Positions 10,459 through 21,492 of a DNA stretch of 64,000 bases are shown one piece after another. The position numbers and the translations under genes are program-made. The stretch is from Earliella scabrosa. Taxonomy: Eukaryota > Basidiomycota > Agaricomycetes > Polyporales > Polyporaceae. The notes below the pieces were generated by a model. It made no database searches. It had not been told where the DNA came from and saw only the letters and a program-made list of their open reading frames with translations. Location of the stretch: positions 806,001-870,000 of the forward strand of contig JABYQQ010000009.1 of the NCBI GenBank assembly GCA_022605405.1. The letters are read 5' to 3'. How positions within the stretch are numbered: position 1 is the first letter of the stretch; every line of letters begins with the position of its first letter.

Positions 10459-12481
10459 ATGTCCTTCCGGGAGCCCAACGGCCTGCAAGGATTTCCACCA
10501 GAATTATTGTCACTGATTGTCTCTTTTGCTTGCAGCGATTATACCGAGGGGCTCGGTCCTTGGGCCCCCAATTCGCTCGCTAGGACATGTCGTGCGCTGT
10601 CTGAGCCGGCGCTCAATTGGCTGTGGAAAACGCTCCCCAACATAGCTCCCCTCGTGTACACCCTTCCTCGCGAATTCTGGACCGTGGAGAACACGGACGA
10701 GATCCAGCTGTTCACGAAAACTCCGATCAAAATCATGGTGAGAGGCGTAACTAGCTGGTGGTTGGACTGACGTGCCAATTACATTATACTCGTTCTAGAC
10801 ACTCGCGAAGGACATCGACTACGACAGCTGTGGTCGATTTCGAATGTATGCACGTCGGGTGAGATCCGTCGGCGGTGTCTCTTCTCGAGAGAAATTCCTG
10901 GAACATCCGGTGCGGAATATCGAAGTACATCCTGCCCTCATGCGAGCCTTGGAGAGCGTACATACAACTCAACCTATCCTACCAAATCTCCAACAAGTTT
11001 CTATTCGGCGTGGCCAGACGGGCCTCGTGCCTACACCCGGATTTTTATCGCCGTCCCTGAAGGAGGTGCGGTTCAGCATGGACTTGAGCAACTATTCGTC
11101 AGAACACGAGCAAGAGATTCTGCAAAGCATTGAGCGGCTACATGCCTGCCACCGGCTAAACGAGCTCATGCTCATGTCGTCATGTATGACTCGTGTCGGT
11201 GCACCCCTAGCCCCAGCCATCCTAGGTATGGTTGTCATACACTGGTCCCGATTGACTCTTTGATGTTAATGTGGATGATTATAGAGCTGGTCGGTAACTT
11301 GCCTAACCTCAACTCCTTGACCCTCTGGATGGATGGGGAAGGGTTGGAACTGGACTTTGATCGGACCCCGATATCGTCTGCAGCGCGTCTGCAAGTCCTG
11401 CGCCATGCGTCCTTCATCTTGAATTCACCGGACCAGGTCCGCCTTCTACTACGCCAAATTTCAGGCGACCACTTGGAGCATCTGGAGGTGATCTTCACAG
11501 CGGAAGCAACTGCAACAGCACTGTACGCGCTCTGTGAAGAGCTTGCCCAGCGACACCCGCGCCTCCAACACCTTGACCTCGGTGCCTCAATATGGCACTT
11601 GCACGAAGACAGAGCCTCACTGGGGAGCGGTGACGTCATCCCTGCAAGCACTCTCGCACCCTTGTTGCGTCTCACACAGCTGCGCGTTGTGAAGATGGAG
11701 TACCTCGCCGTCGCAGTCGACGACGCCCTCGTCCGGGACATATCCGCTGCATGGCCTAAGCTCACTACACTAAGCATCGGAACCATTGCGTCTTCCAGAG
11801 TTCCTGACATGCCACATCTGGTCTCGCTATCCGCGCTCGCATGCCTCGCATACAGATGCAAGGAGCTCGACACGCTCGAGTTGCCTCTCGACATGAGCGC
11901 TCCCCGATCCTCGCCCCTCGACAATATCTCGGGCCTCCCGTACGCCTTCGGCCTCTGCGCGTCGCCGCTCAAGCGTCTCGACGTCTGCCGCTCAAATATT
12001 GAGGAACACCGAGTTGTCCCAACTGCGGGTTACCTGTCCGACCTGTTCCCGCAGCTTGTGTGCATCTCGTGCAGGTGGCATGTAGCCGGCGGTGATGCCT
12101 GGGACGAGGGGCTCGAGGAAGAACGCCTGCAAGCCTTCCGCTGGAGAGCAGTCGCGTCACTCGTTTCAGACTTCGTCCTTGTGCGGGCCCAAGAAGGGAG
12201 AGCGTACGAGATGTATCCCCCACTCCCTCTTACGCATGATGGAGACGAGGACTCGGAGGACCTTGTTGTGGCGGCCATGGGAAACCAGGAAGTCATCCAG
12301 GCGATAGAACGATCGGCTTGCCGGGAGCGGTGAGTCCTCCCCAGTACTAGAACCGAGACTATTGACTGAGTATGTACTACCGGGAACTACCTCCTGCAGA
12401 TCTAGACAGGCATCATTCTATGATTTCTGCAAAGCCGAAGGCTACATCGACCGTATGCCTCAGATTGGAAGTCCCCTATGA
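10459..12481 (+). CDS. F-box/LRR-like protein 2
   Basis: Four exons are predicted (10459-10737, 10799-11225, 11285-12329, 12400-12481), giving 610 residues with consistent phases. The F-box is GFPPELLSLIVSFAC followed by LARTCRALSEPALNWLWKTLPNIAPLVYTLPREFW, closely similar to gene 1. After the first intron comes a short YARRVRSVGG stretch, then leucine-rich repeats, and YLSDLFPQLV near the C-terminus. The small last exon encodes FYDFCKAEGY, matching the last exon of gene 1. The introns after the F-box and before the final small exon fall in corresponding places, which shows common descent. A ubiquitin-ligase receptor role is inferred from the F-box, and the target is unknown. Confidence 0.88.
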
Positions 12482-13370
12482 CAAGTGGTAGTAAGAGGGA
12501 GTTCAATTCAACACGAATACCGGTGAGCGCGCCACTCCCGCCTAGTCCTTCCTTCTCGACTCTGAATGCTGGTGTTTATTTGATAGATATTACCGAATGT
12601 AATGGTGCTCGCCGCGCAGACCGATTTGTTTCCAGATGTCTCTGTCGGGTGCACGTGTATGTAGATGAACGAGTTTGCAGTTCCCCCAGTCGTCGATGGC
12701 GCGTCTGGACTCTGTACGGCGGTTTGTCGCGCTCGAGCTACAGGGCTTTGGTTTCTCGTTGAAATAACTTGAGTGTATTTGACACATTGCAACGAGCTCG
12801 ACACATGTGCGGCATGCTGGTTTGCGTTCATGTTTGTCCCATCAGTACATTGAGAGCCTTAGGTAACGTGAGGTCTGTGCACAAGTCACCGAGCTCCCAG
12901 TCGAAGTTGCTTGAGGGGAGCTAAGTCCAATCGGTTGATTCAGTTCTTTCGAACAGAACGACGTCGATACCTGGGACCTATAGCTAGAGGAATTTTATGG
13001 AACTTGCCTCCGACTCGGAGTCGGCCGGGTGCTGGCAGTGGCCTAGTATCTACTTCAAGATCAACTGGCCCGTAGGATACGTATTTTGTAGTATAAGTCA
13101 AGTGGACTTCGATTGCGCAGTCGATGGCTTGTCTTCGGTGCAGCAGTTGAGTCAGCTTGCAGGAGATCTAGAGATGCGTATGGAAAGACACTCAAGCAGG
13201 CTCGGACGCAGGCACTGAGACGGTTCCTGGACACGAAAGTGGTCCAGGTCTGTGGCCCAGTAACCTCGCATCAGTTTGGGGTGCGAAAGCTGACTAAACC
13301 GCGTGGCTCTTTGTTTCAGGTCGCTGGATATGGTAACGCAGCGCCCGGCAAGAACCGGCTACCTCAACAC
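12482..13370. other. intergenic, nothing recognised
   Basis: Only short frames without motifs were seen. The word CACGAAAGTGGTCCAGGTCT near 13233 resembles a stretch near 13893, so this side may carry a decayed copy of the neighbouring repeat. Confidence 0.5.
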
Positions 13371-13815
13371 ACTGGGTGACTATCCGTAAGCCGCGTACGA
13401 ATTGTTTAGACCTCCCAAATCCTAGACCGGGGAGATGTCGGAGATCTAGCGTGACAAGACCCCGTCTCGACCTTTGGTCCAAATCCCGCTTACAAGCTCC
13501 ATCCGGGACCAAACTCTAAAATCTGGGAGGGGGGTCGACCCCCCTACCCAGACCATGATTTAGGAATCCTAGGTTTCAAACGGTGTTAAGCGGGTCTGCG
13601 ACGACCTGGCCAGCCTGTATATGGCATACGAGTAGGATCAACTATGCGCGTCTACCGTTGTATCCCGCCTTCCAAAATCTAGACTCAATGACATGGATTT
13701 GGTCCAACCGTGCGTTACGGTTTAGAACGGGTCCCTACAAGCGACAGGTCACTGAGATTCAGAGTCCGACATCTGGGACAAATCGTCCTAGATGCCTTAC
13801 GGATAGTCACCCACT
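13371..13815. mobile_element. MITE-like non-coding element with terminal inverted repeats
   Basis: The 20 bases at 13371-13390 and the reverse complement of 13796-13815 match at 19 positions. Taking GGGTGACTATCCGTAAG as the terminus, both ends are flanked by the direct triplet ACT, a possible 3-bp target-site duplication. Similarity continues inward on both arms in degenerate form (for example the word GATGTCGGA). The element is about 440 bp and has no coding capacity, as expected for a non-autonomous DNA transposon or foldback element. The superfamily is unknown. A 3-bp duplication would fit PIF/Harbinger-like or similar elements, but that is only inference. Confidence 0.55.
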
Positions 13816-14319
13816 GACTCCTGCATCCTTAATTTGTTCAGATTCTACAGAAGAGTCAATTCAACACGGACCCATGACATCGACGTATTTCTGGTCACGA
13901 ATGTGATCCAGGTCTCCAGTCGAGTAAAGGCGAGTCCGTGTGTCCGGACTGGATGCTGGGTGGGCGCGGAAGGGGCCCGGCAGGCCCCTTCCGCGCTCAC
14001 ATCTCGGATTCCGAGTACGTGTTCGAACCAGCCAGTGTGCAGTTTATCCAGGCGTAACATTCATTGGCATTCCGAATCATTGCAGAAATGCGTATCTCCT
14101 CATACATGAGTGCACCGCAACCATGGTAGACCGTGTCCAGGTCCGCCCGGAGGGCCCGTGTTATGACAGATCTGGGATCTGGTATCTCGATCGCCATAGG
14201 TTGCGACCGCCACTGCGGGGCCCTCCGTTCCTCCTTGACTGCCTCCATGCCACCTCGTCGTCTGAAACCATCCCAGCTTCATCGATCCTTGCGCTCACAA
14301 CGACCGTATCTGTCTCGCC
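13816..14319. other. intergenic, upstream of F-box gene 3, contains strong hairpin
   Basis: No gene was seen. A GC-rich perfect hairpin lies at 13964-13996. The sequence leading to the F-box start at 14320 is an ordinary promoter-sized stretch without an evident TATA box. Confidence 0.5.
13964..13996. repeat. perfect 14-bp GC-rich hairpin, 5-nt loop
   Basis: GCGCGGAAGGGGCC at 13964-13977 and its exact reverse complement at 13983-13996 are separated by CGGCA. The stem is very stable in DNA or RNA. It is not followed by a T-run and does not look like part of a tRNA. Confidence 0.8.
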
Positions 14320-16209
14320 ATGCGCAGCCCTCTGGCATGTCTGCCGCCGGATCTGATTGCGCACATCGTCTCCTTTTACAAGGGAATACGTGAATCCCCA
14401 GAATTTCAAGGGCCTCGCCGGAACGACCGTCGCACGCTTCTGGCATTGACGAGAACATGCCGCAGTCTATCGGAGGCAGCACTGAACCGTCTATGGGCAG
14501 ACTTGCCTTCCCTGGCACCTCTTGTCTACCTCCTGCCGGACGATGCGTGGAAATTAGATGAACATGCGGGGTCAGAGTATACACCCAGAGTATTGGTGAG
14601 TATCATGGTTGTCGTATTCTATTCATGCATGACCATCTCTAGAGGCTCGTACGATCTCTATCACCAGCCGATTACACTCGGTTTCACACCGGCTGCCTTC
14701 GTCGGGGTATATTGTCCACGGCTATGGGGAATTGAGGTTGATGCATGTTTGTTGCCTGCACTGGTATCGTGCTCTCCCGCCTTTCTACCCAATCTCCGAA
14801 GCCTGTCCCCTCAATAGAGCTCGCGCATGTCGGAGCATTCATCACACCCACTTTGAACAAGGTGTCCCTCCGAGTGGATGTGCGTGACGAGGCCGATTCT
14901 ACGGATACAGAGCCCGCGGTCGTCAACTTCCTTCAATCGCTACGACAAGTTTGACCCACCTGCATGAACTTGCCCTTCATATCCGGCCGTACTCTTCCAA
15001 GACGCAATCGCTAGTTAGTAGTGCTGTCCCTGACATGCAAGCCCTCACTGCGTTCTCCAGCAAGATTCCCACCCCCGAGTCCACGATTGCTCTCCTATTC
15101 CATCTTCCGGCCCTTGCATCCCTGGACATTGTGCTAGACCGAGGAGCGCCCGAGGTCCATGAACACCATTCCGATAACGCATTCCCCGCTTTGCGTACCC
15201 TGAAACTGGAAACAGGCAACACGGATGCTGCTCGCAACATCCTGCGGAGGATCACGTCGACCCATCTAGGCACGCTGGAAGTCACGCATACCCAGCCCGC
15301 TCCATCCGAAGCCATGCAAGGGATGTTTCGAGCGGTAACCGAGCGACATGTCCAACTCCAGAAGCTTTCAATTCAAATGGAACGCAGCAAGAACGCGGAC
15401 CTGGTCCAGGAGGTCATGCCCGCTCACACGCTCAAGCCTCTCTTCGAACTGCGCGAGCTCTCGGTCGTAGACATGCGTGCGCTCCCAGTCGCCGTGAACA
15501 ACGAGACCGTGCTCGCGCTCTCCGCTGCTTGGCCGAAGCTGAAGGCGCTGTGGCTGTCAGTGGACTGGGACGCTACCGTATCCCTTCCATTGATCTCGAT
15601 GCCGACGCTCGTCTACTTGATCCACGGCTGCAAGGATCTCGAGATGCTCGGTTTGCGGCTCAACACCGAGCTGTCTCTGTTCGCGCCGGGGATCTCCGGT
15701 CTCTTCACGGCGTGTGGGGTGCACACGGCGGCCCTGCGGAGACTGGACGTCGGGCGATCCAAGGTGGCCGATCCCGTTGGCGTCGCGTCGTTCTTCTCGG
15801 ACGTCTTCCCGGAGCTTGAGTTCATCGACACGCGCTGGCTGTCGCGCGAAGACAGCGAGCTCGGTGACGAGGAGGGCGACGAGATTATCAACGAGGAGAT
15901 GGAGAATCACGAGCGCTGGATGGAGGTCGAGGGGCTTATCAGAGAGTTCTACGAAGTGCGCACTCAGGAGCGGTGCTGGGCGCAGAAGCTAGGCAAGAAG
16001 CCGAGGCCGAGGGAGATCCCAGGGCTCCCGGGTGAGGTGGACTTGCAGGCTATGGTGCAGCGAGAGTGGATTCGTGCGGGGGAGGATTTGGTGCGGCATG
16101 ACAAGTATGTGTCTGTCCTGCTCGTGCTTGCTGAATTCTTGCTCACGACGTTCAATGGTCCTGCTGTAGGACCATGCGGGGAATATGGCAACTCATGACT
16201 GGCGACTGA
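14320..16209 (+). pseudogene. F-box/LRR-like gene 3, probably a frameshifted pseudogene
   Basis: It starts with an intact F-box exon (14320-14595), CLPPDLIAHIVSFY and LTRTCRSLSEAALNRLWADLPSLAPLVYLLPDDAW, followed by an intron at 14596-14642 in the family position. After that the homology hops between frames. SPADYTRFH is read in one frame, LPALVSCSPAFLPNLRSL in the next, AHVGAFITPTLNKVSL in another, and from 14951 onward LHELALHIRPY in yet another. No GT-AG pair explains these three changes within about 270 bp. From 14951 the frame is intact through ASFFSDVFPELEFID to a final intron (16105-16169) and a stop at 16207-16209. It may be a young pseudogene, or indel errors in the assembly may mimic one. 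Confidence 0.7.
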
Positions 16210-16450
16210 TATGACTCCAATGGCTGGCAGGACCGTTCTTTGTACTGATCCTGATCCTCGTCTACTCGTCCTAATTGCGTACTGCTTGTTGTGGATGTAC
16301 TGTAACTTAGCTGTTTTCCGTCGCCCATCTCGGAGCGCCTCATATACGATCACGTGGCTTCGTGCCACTCAATACCATGGGAGGAGGGGCGCGTCTGACG
16401 GCACTCCTCCTTTGCTTCCCTCCTCCACGTCCTCCACGTCCTGGACCTGA

Positions 16451-18515
16451 ATGTCTATTCATCGCTGCCCTCCTGAAGTGATTCAGCAAATCTGCGAGTG
16501 GCTTCTCAAGGTGTCCTTTGGAAAATACACCTTGGTCGCACTCGCCCGGACGCATCCTATTTTCCATGAGCCTGCTGTCAACGCGTTATGGCACACTATT
16601 CCCAGCGTGGCCATCCTTTTCTGGACCCTACCGCAAGAATGCTATACCAGAGCGCGGGTGCCGAATCATACGCAGTGGACCCAATTCGTGAGTGGCACTC
16701 ATGTCGCAGCTCACACATCCCTCGCCGACACTCTTACCTCTCTAGCAATTCGCGGTTCCCCTCGAAGGACTGGACTTTACGCGTTTCCGTTTCTACGCAG
16801 CTCGCGTCAGAGCGCTCAATGCCATAGGGTCTGTACGACCGCACGTCTCCCACGAAGTGAAGCACTACATAGTACCCCCAAAGTCGATGCGCGAGCTTGT
16901 GGCATTCTTCGACGCCAAAGGCTGGCGGATGCTTCCCAATCTAAGTGAGCTCAGCTTCTTCCTCGGACCCCTACCGTACACTATCTTCCGATCCCTCCCT
17001 TGTCTCTTAAACCGCCGCCTTCATACCTTCCACATCAAGACATATGACATCATCACCAACTTTCCGAAGTTTAGCGGATATCCCCGTCCCACCGAACATC
17101 AAGACTTCGAGGAGCATCTCGTAGCGTTGTTCAAGCACCTACAAATGACCTGTCCAAACGTTCGAGAGTTTACCTTCGGTGCGAATCCAAGTAGCGTGCC
17201 GATTGTCAATGCCGTGATGGACGCATGTTGCAGCTTCAACCACTTGACAGAGTTTCGCTGCGGGGAGTTGACGCTCCCGCTCTCCTTCAAGGCGCTCACC
17301 CATCTCGCCCTCCTGCCGAACTTGCGGGTGCTGAAGTTTGGGTCGGATCGCACTTTCTGGACCTTTGACGACTTCTGGCTGCTGGATCACAAACGCAAGG
17401 ACAAGATCTTCCCCGCTCTGCGCGACATTGGCATGATCACGCTCACAGTCGACCTCCCGTTGAAGATCCTCCCGTACGTCTCCTCGCGGCACCTCGAGCG
17501 GGTCGAAGTCAAGGTCATCGAGGCCGTCCCTCGGAAGCGCTTCAAACCGCTCTTTGAAGCAATCGCAAGCCTCAAGGGACACATGACGATTAACCACGTC
17601 TACGTGCTCATGGATGTAGCCCCACCCGACCCACGCGCGTCGGTCAACGGCGACGCACCCGCGTACCCCTCTCCGATTTCCATGACCACTCTTGCGCCGC
17701 TCTTCTCGTTGCCCCGCCTCCTACGACTCGAGCTGGACATTCTGTGCCCTTGGGACCTCGACGACGAGCTGCTCCTGACCATGGGCGTCGTCTGGCCCGA
17801 GCTCGAAGTGCTCGAGCTGGGCATCGAGCGCCCCTGGCCGCTCCAATACCGCGTCCGACCCCCCAGCGCGACGTTCCGGGGGCTCATGGCGCTCTCGCGC
17901 GCGTGCGGGCACCTGCACACGCTCGGGCTCGAGTGGGCGCCGGACGGGGGGGACCGGCTCGGGACGTTCCCGCACGTGTTCGTGCCGCTGAGCCCGGTCG
18001 AGATGCTCCGCGTCGGGTACTCGCGCGTCGGGGCGGACGAGGAGCTCGCGGTCGCGAGTTTGCTCTCGAACGCGTTCCCGCGGCTGCGGGAGATCGAGTC
18101 GCACTGGGTGTATGCGCGGGACGGGGTGGAGGAGGCGGCGTGGAAGCGGCACGTCGCGGAGATGGGCGGGGAGGACGCGGTGGTGCCGGGCGAGTACGAG
18201 ATCGAGCTGGACGAGGCGGAGCGGGAGGAGTGGACCGAGTATGATAGTCGGTCGGGGGCGTGGTCGACGGTGGCGGGCATGGTGCCGGAGCTGGTGCTGG
18301 TGAGGAAGCAGGAGCGGACGTGGATCGAGGGGCAGGGCGTGTACGAGAAGGTGAGTGGGAGGCTCTGCGAGGAGACTAACAGTGACCCGAACGATCCCGT
18401 TGTGCTTGGCGCGACTATGGACGGGCAGTTGTCCGAGGACGATTGGGCGAGCTTCAAGCTCAAGATGGCTATCATTATGCGGGCAACGAGATATTTTGAT
18501 CTAGAGATAGATTAG
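16451..18515 (+). CDS. F-box/LRR-like protein 4
   Basis: Two exons are predicted (16451-16687 and 16746-18515), giving about 668 residues. The F-box is HRCPPEVIQQICEWLL, followed by LARTHPIFHEPAVNALWHTIPSVAILFWTLPQECY. The second exon opens with LDFTRFRFYAARVRALN, the family linker that precedes the leucine-rich region. The C-terminal half has ASLLSNAFPRLREIESHW and a charged LVRKQERTW segment like its relatives. Codon use is more GC-rich at third positions near the 3' end. A GTGAGT near 18351 could start an alternative last intron, but skipping it keeps an open frame to 18515. A substrate-receptor role in an SCF ubiquitin ligase is inferred. Confidence 0.82.
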
Positions 18516-21492
18516 AACGTATACTGAATGCCGAGGTTCACGTACTAGAGTACCGGTAGTGTACACACGAATTCTAATGACTCCGTTAAGAAGTGGGCTG
18601 TTAATATTTATTGTTCACGTCCCAGGACAAGTCGTTCAGCCCCGAGTCCGAGGTCGCACTCGCCCGCTGCCACTGACATTGGTGCGAATCCTGTCTGTGG
18701 TACGGTAGCCGCAGCCGCACTCGTGCGAACGCGACGAACACGACTTAAATCTTTCGCCGCCCGCTTCCATGTTCGACCCCTCTGCCTCTCACGTCTTCGA
18801 CAGCGCTGCACTCCAAGTGTTCCTTGAGCCTTGCAGATGAATATGTGGTCAGACGAAGCCGCGGATCAGCCTGAGTGTGTCGGCTAACGTCGAGCAGAAC
18901 ACGATCGGCCCTGGAGAATCTTCAGTTCATGGCACCGCCCGCCCGGACGATCGACGCGCTTTCGCAGATCCCATTTCCGCTTCCATGCGACGGGCGTCGG
19001 GGCCACCGGGGAGCTCAGGCTGGGGATGAGGTCAGAGGAGGGCTCGGCGCAATGTCCGCCCGACTCTCGCCGGCTCTTCGGTGCGCCTCTATGTCATCGT
19101 GGTGGGCCTCAACCTTGTACCCCTGCAGGCGGGACATAACTTTAGAGCTCTGTCGGAGAAGCTCGTGCGATCGTGCGATGCATTCATGGCTATGACATGA
19201 GCGCGCGAGAGAAGTTGAGTAGCGGTCGTCGCGTGGTAACTCTATTGCTTGCCACGTTCGAACGAGCTCGTGTGCGTGCACACGGCTCTCGCGAGCCTGC
19301 GCGGTCCCGCGAGTGGGGGCATCGCGACGCCCGTCCCGGTCCCACTCGGTCTCAACGCTAAAGCTTGAAGTTTGATTCCAGGAACCGTACGGGGTTGCTG
19401 CAACGCAGAACCGTTAACCGCATCCTTCGGCGAGAGACCCGATGGAACGCGCGCTCACCGCCAATAGGTGCACACTGCGTCCCTAGCACGGGTACTGCAG
19501 CACACACAGCGACCTGTAGCACTAGCTCTCAGCCAAGCCAGCCAAGACATACCCACAGTGGACAGCGGACAGCCAAACACGCCGCGGGGCAGCTCGGGCA
19601 TCCCAGGTTGCATTGCGCATTGCCATATAAGGGAAGTCCAGATACCGGGCGGCTGCGCGCCTGCCTCTCGGAGGGCTCGAGGCTGGGCCGTCTTGCTGGC
19701 CGTTGCGGACACGGGGGGTTTACGTGGTGTCTTCGCGAAGACACAGCACATGGCGATCTGTGATGATACTGAGGTGATGAGGCGCGGTCGTCCATTGGTA
19801 GGCCATGTCCGCGGACGAGTGGCAATAACAGCGCACTGCGGCTCGGGCCTCGAAAACCTTCAGGGGTGTGGAGCTGATTTGGTTAGACAGACTTTTGTTT
19901 TCCGAATGGCATGTGGGTCCCGAGGACGAGATGTTGTGTGAGTTTGACGGCGCGGACTGTCGTTCGGAAACGTAGAGGGAGTGGCCATACTGGGGAGCGC
20001 CCGTGTCTTGCGCGAAGTCCGTGCATGCGCCCTGGCGAGGAAGCATCGCGTTTGTTCGTCGTGATATCGCCGAGCAGCACGTTGTGGAAGGGCGACAGGG
20101 ACTGTTCCTGGAGACTCCTCGTGGGTCATATACCACGAACACGACTCAGCTGGCACGCACTTTTCTCCTGCTGTTCGGCGCTCATGCAGAGATACCGCGC
20201 GACAAGGGGGCCCGACGGAACATGCTGAAGGTAAAACGGACTTCTTGCCGAAGAGATGCTTCGTTACGGGGGCATTCAGGTCAGAGACCGGGAGATAAGA
20301 GAAAGATGGCGACCTGCTGTAGCCGCCTCGTGGCGAGCGAGAGAATTTTCATTACGGCACCGAGGTGTGCAGGATACATACAGGTGGTGAACGTTGAGAG
20401 ATATACGCCCCGGCACTCGTCCCGCAGCGGAGGGTTCGGGGTCGGCGAGATGCCCCTTTGTGTCGAGGAAGTCGCGGTGGATCCGTACAGGCGAAGTAGA
20501 GTCAATGCAACTTCAGCTTCTATACATTCGCCCGGGTGCGGGGGTCGACGGTCGAGACGCGGGTAGCGTCGTGTCCCGGGCCTCGGTGGGTCACGGTGCG
20601 GGGAGAAACGCTCACAAGAACAGCGGATGACTGGCGAACGCACCAAGCCTTCCCACCGACTGGCACGCACGGCGCTCGTGCCCAATCACGTCGCTCGGGG
20701 GCGGGTCACCGAGCACGACTGGCTGTTTGAGTCGTACGCGTGTGGGGCGTGTGATGCTTCATACGAGGCGGCTGTCAGGTCGGTTCCCATGGGTCGCGAG
20801 CTCGCGCAGGACGGAGCGCTGCTCGTTGCGGCTGGGGCGCTGTGGGCGACATTGCGCGTGCTGGGGCGGCGGTAGCGGAGATGAAGAGGGAGGTGCAGAC
20901 GGGCGAGAGCAGCGTCGGAGGGCAGCGGATGGAGATGGGGAGAGCGCAGGGCGAGCGCAGGCGGCGTTGTGGACGCTGGATCGGGGATCTCGTGCTTCCG
21001 CGTGGGTTGCTCCTTCCTGTCACGGGATTGGGACCCTGGCCGGAGCGCCTGTATTTTGGGTGAGGGAGGCTGAGGCCCGCGCAGGCCTTGACAGCCTCTC
21101 GACATAAAACCCTGCTCCTCGTCTTGGCCTCGCTCTCCTCGCCCGCCCTCTCGTCACCATTTGCCGCCTCGTCCGTGCTGGGACCGCCGAGCAGGGACCC
21201 CATCTCCGCAACAGCTCTCGGCGCGCACGCTCTCTCGCAATCCGCGATCGGCTGGGCACTCCGCGCCGCTCGGCATTCGAGCCTTTTCGAGGGGCTTATG
21301 TTCACGGCCGAAGCTTAGCACCCCGTTATCGTCTCCACTCATCTCCCTCCCGCCTTGGCCTCACGACTACCAACGCTCACGACCCGTTGCACGACCTAGC
21401 CACCCTCTTTGTTCATCGCACCTCCCAGGCAGCCGGGCGGAGGTCGGAGACGTCAGAATAAACACAGGAGACAGGATTTCACGACAGACATC
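18516..21492. other. gene-poor 3-kb region
   Basis: No frame here shows a recognisable domain or splice pattern. There is an 18-bp perfect palindrome, GTGTCTTCGCGAAGACAC, at 19727-19744. The last 350 bases are C/T-rich and probably form the promoter and 5' leader of the antiporter gene. Confidence 0.6.
19727..19744. repeat. 18-bp perfect palindrome
   Basis: GTGTCTTCGCGAAGACAC is fully self-complementary and lies in an otherwise empty stretch. It could bind a dimeric regulator, or it may be chance. No second copy was found in the window. Confidence 0.6.

Noticed and set aside
19720..20570. Open frames on both strands up to 187 codons
   Set aside because: No domain is seen, composition is high-GC, and frames shadow each other. 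This is typical of non-coding GC-rich fungal DNA.
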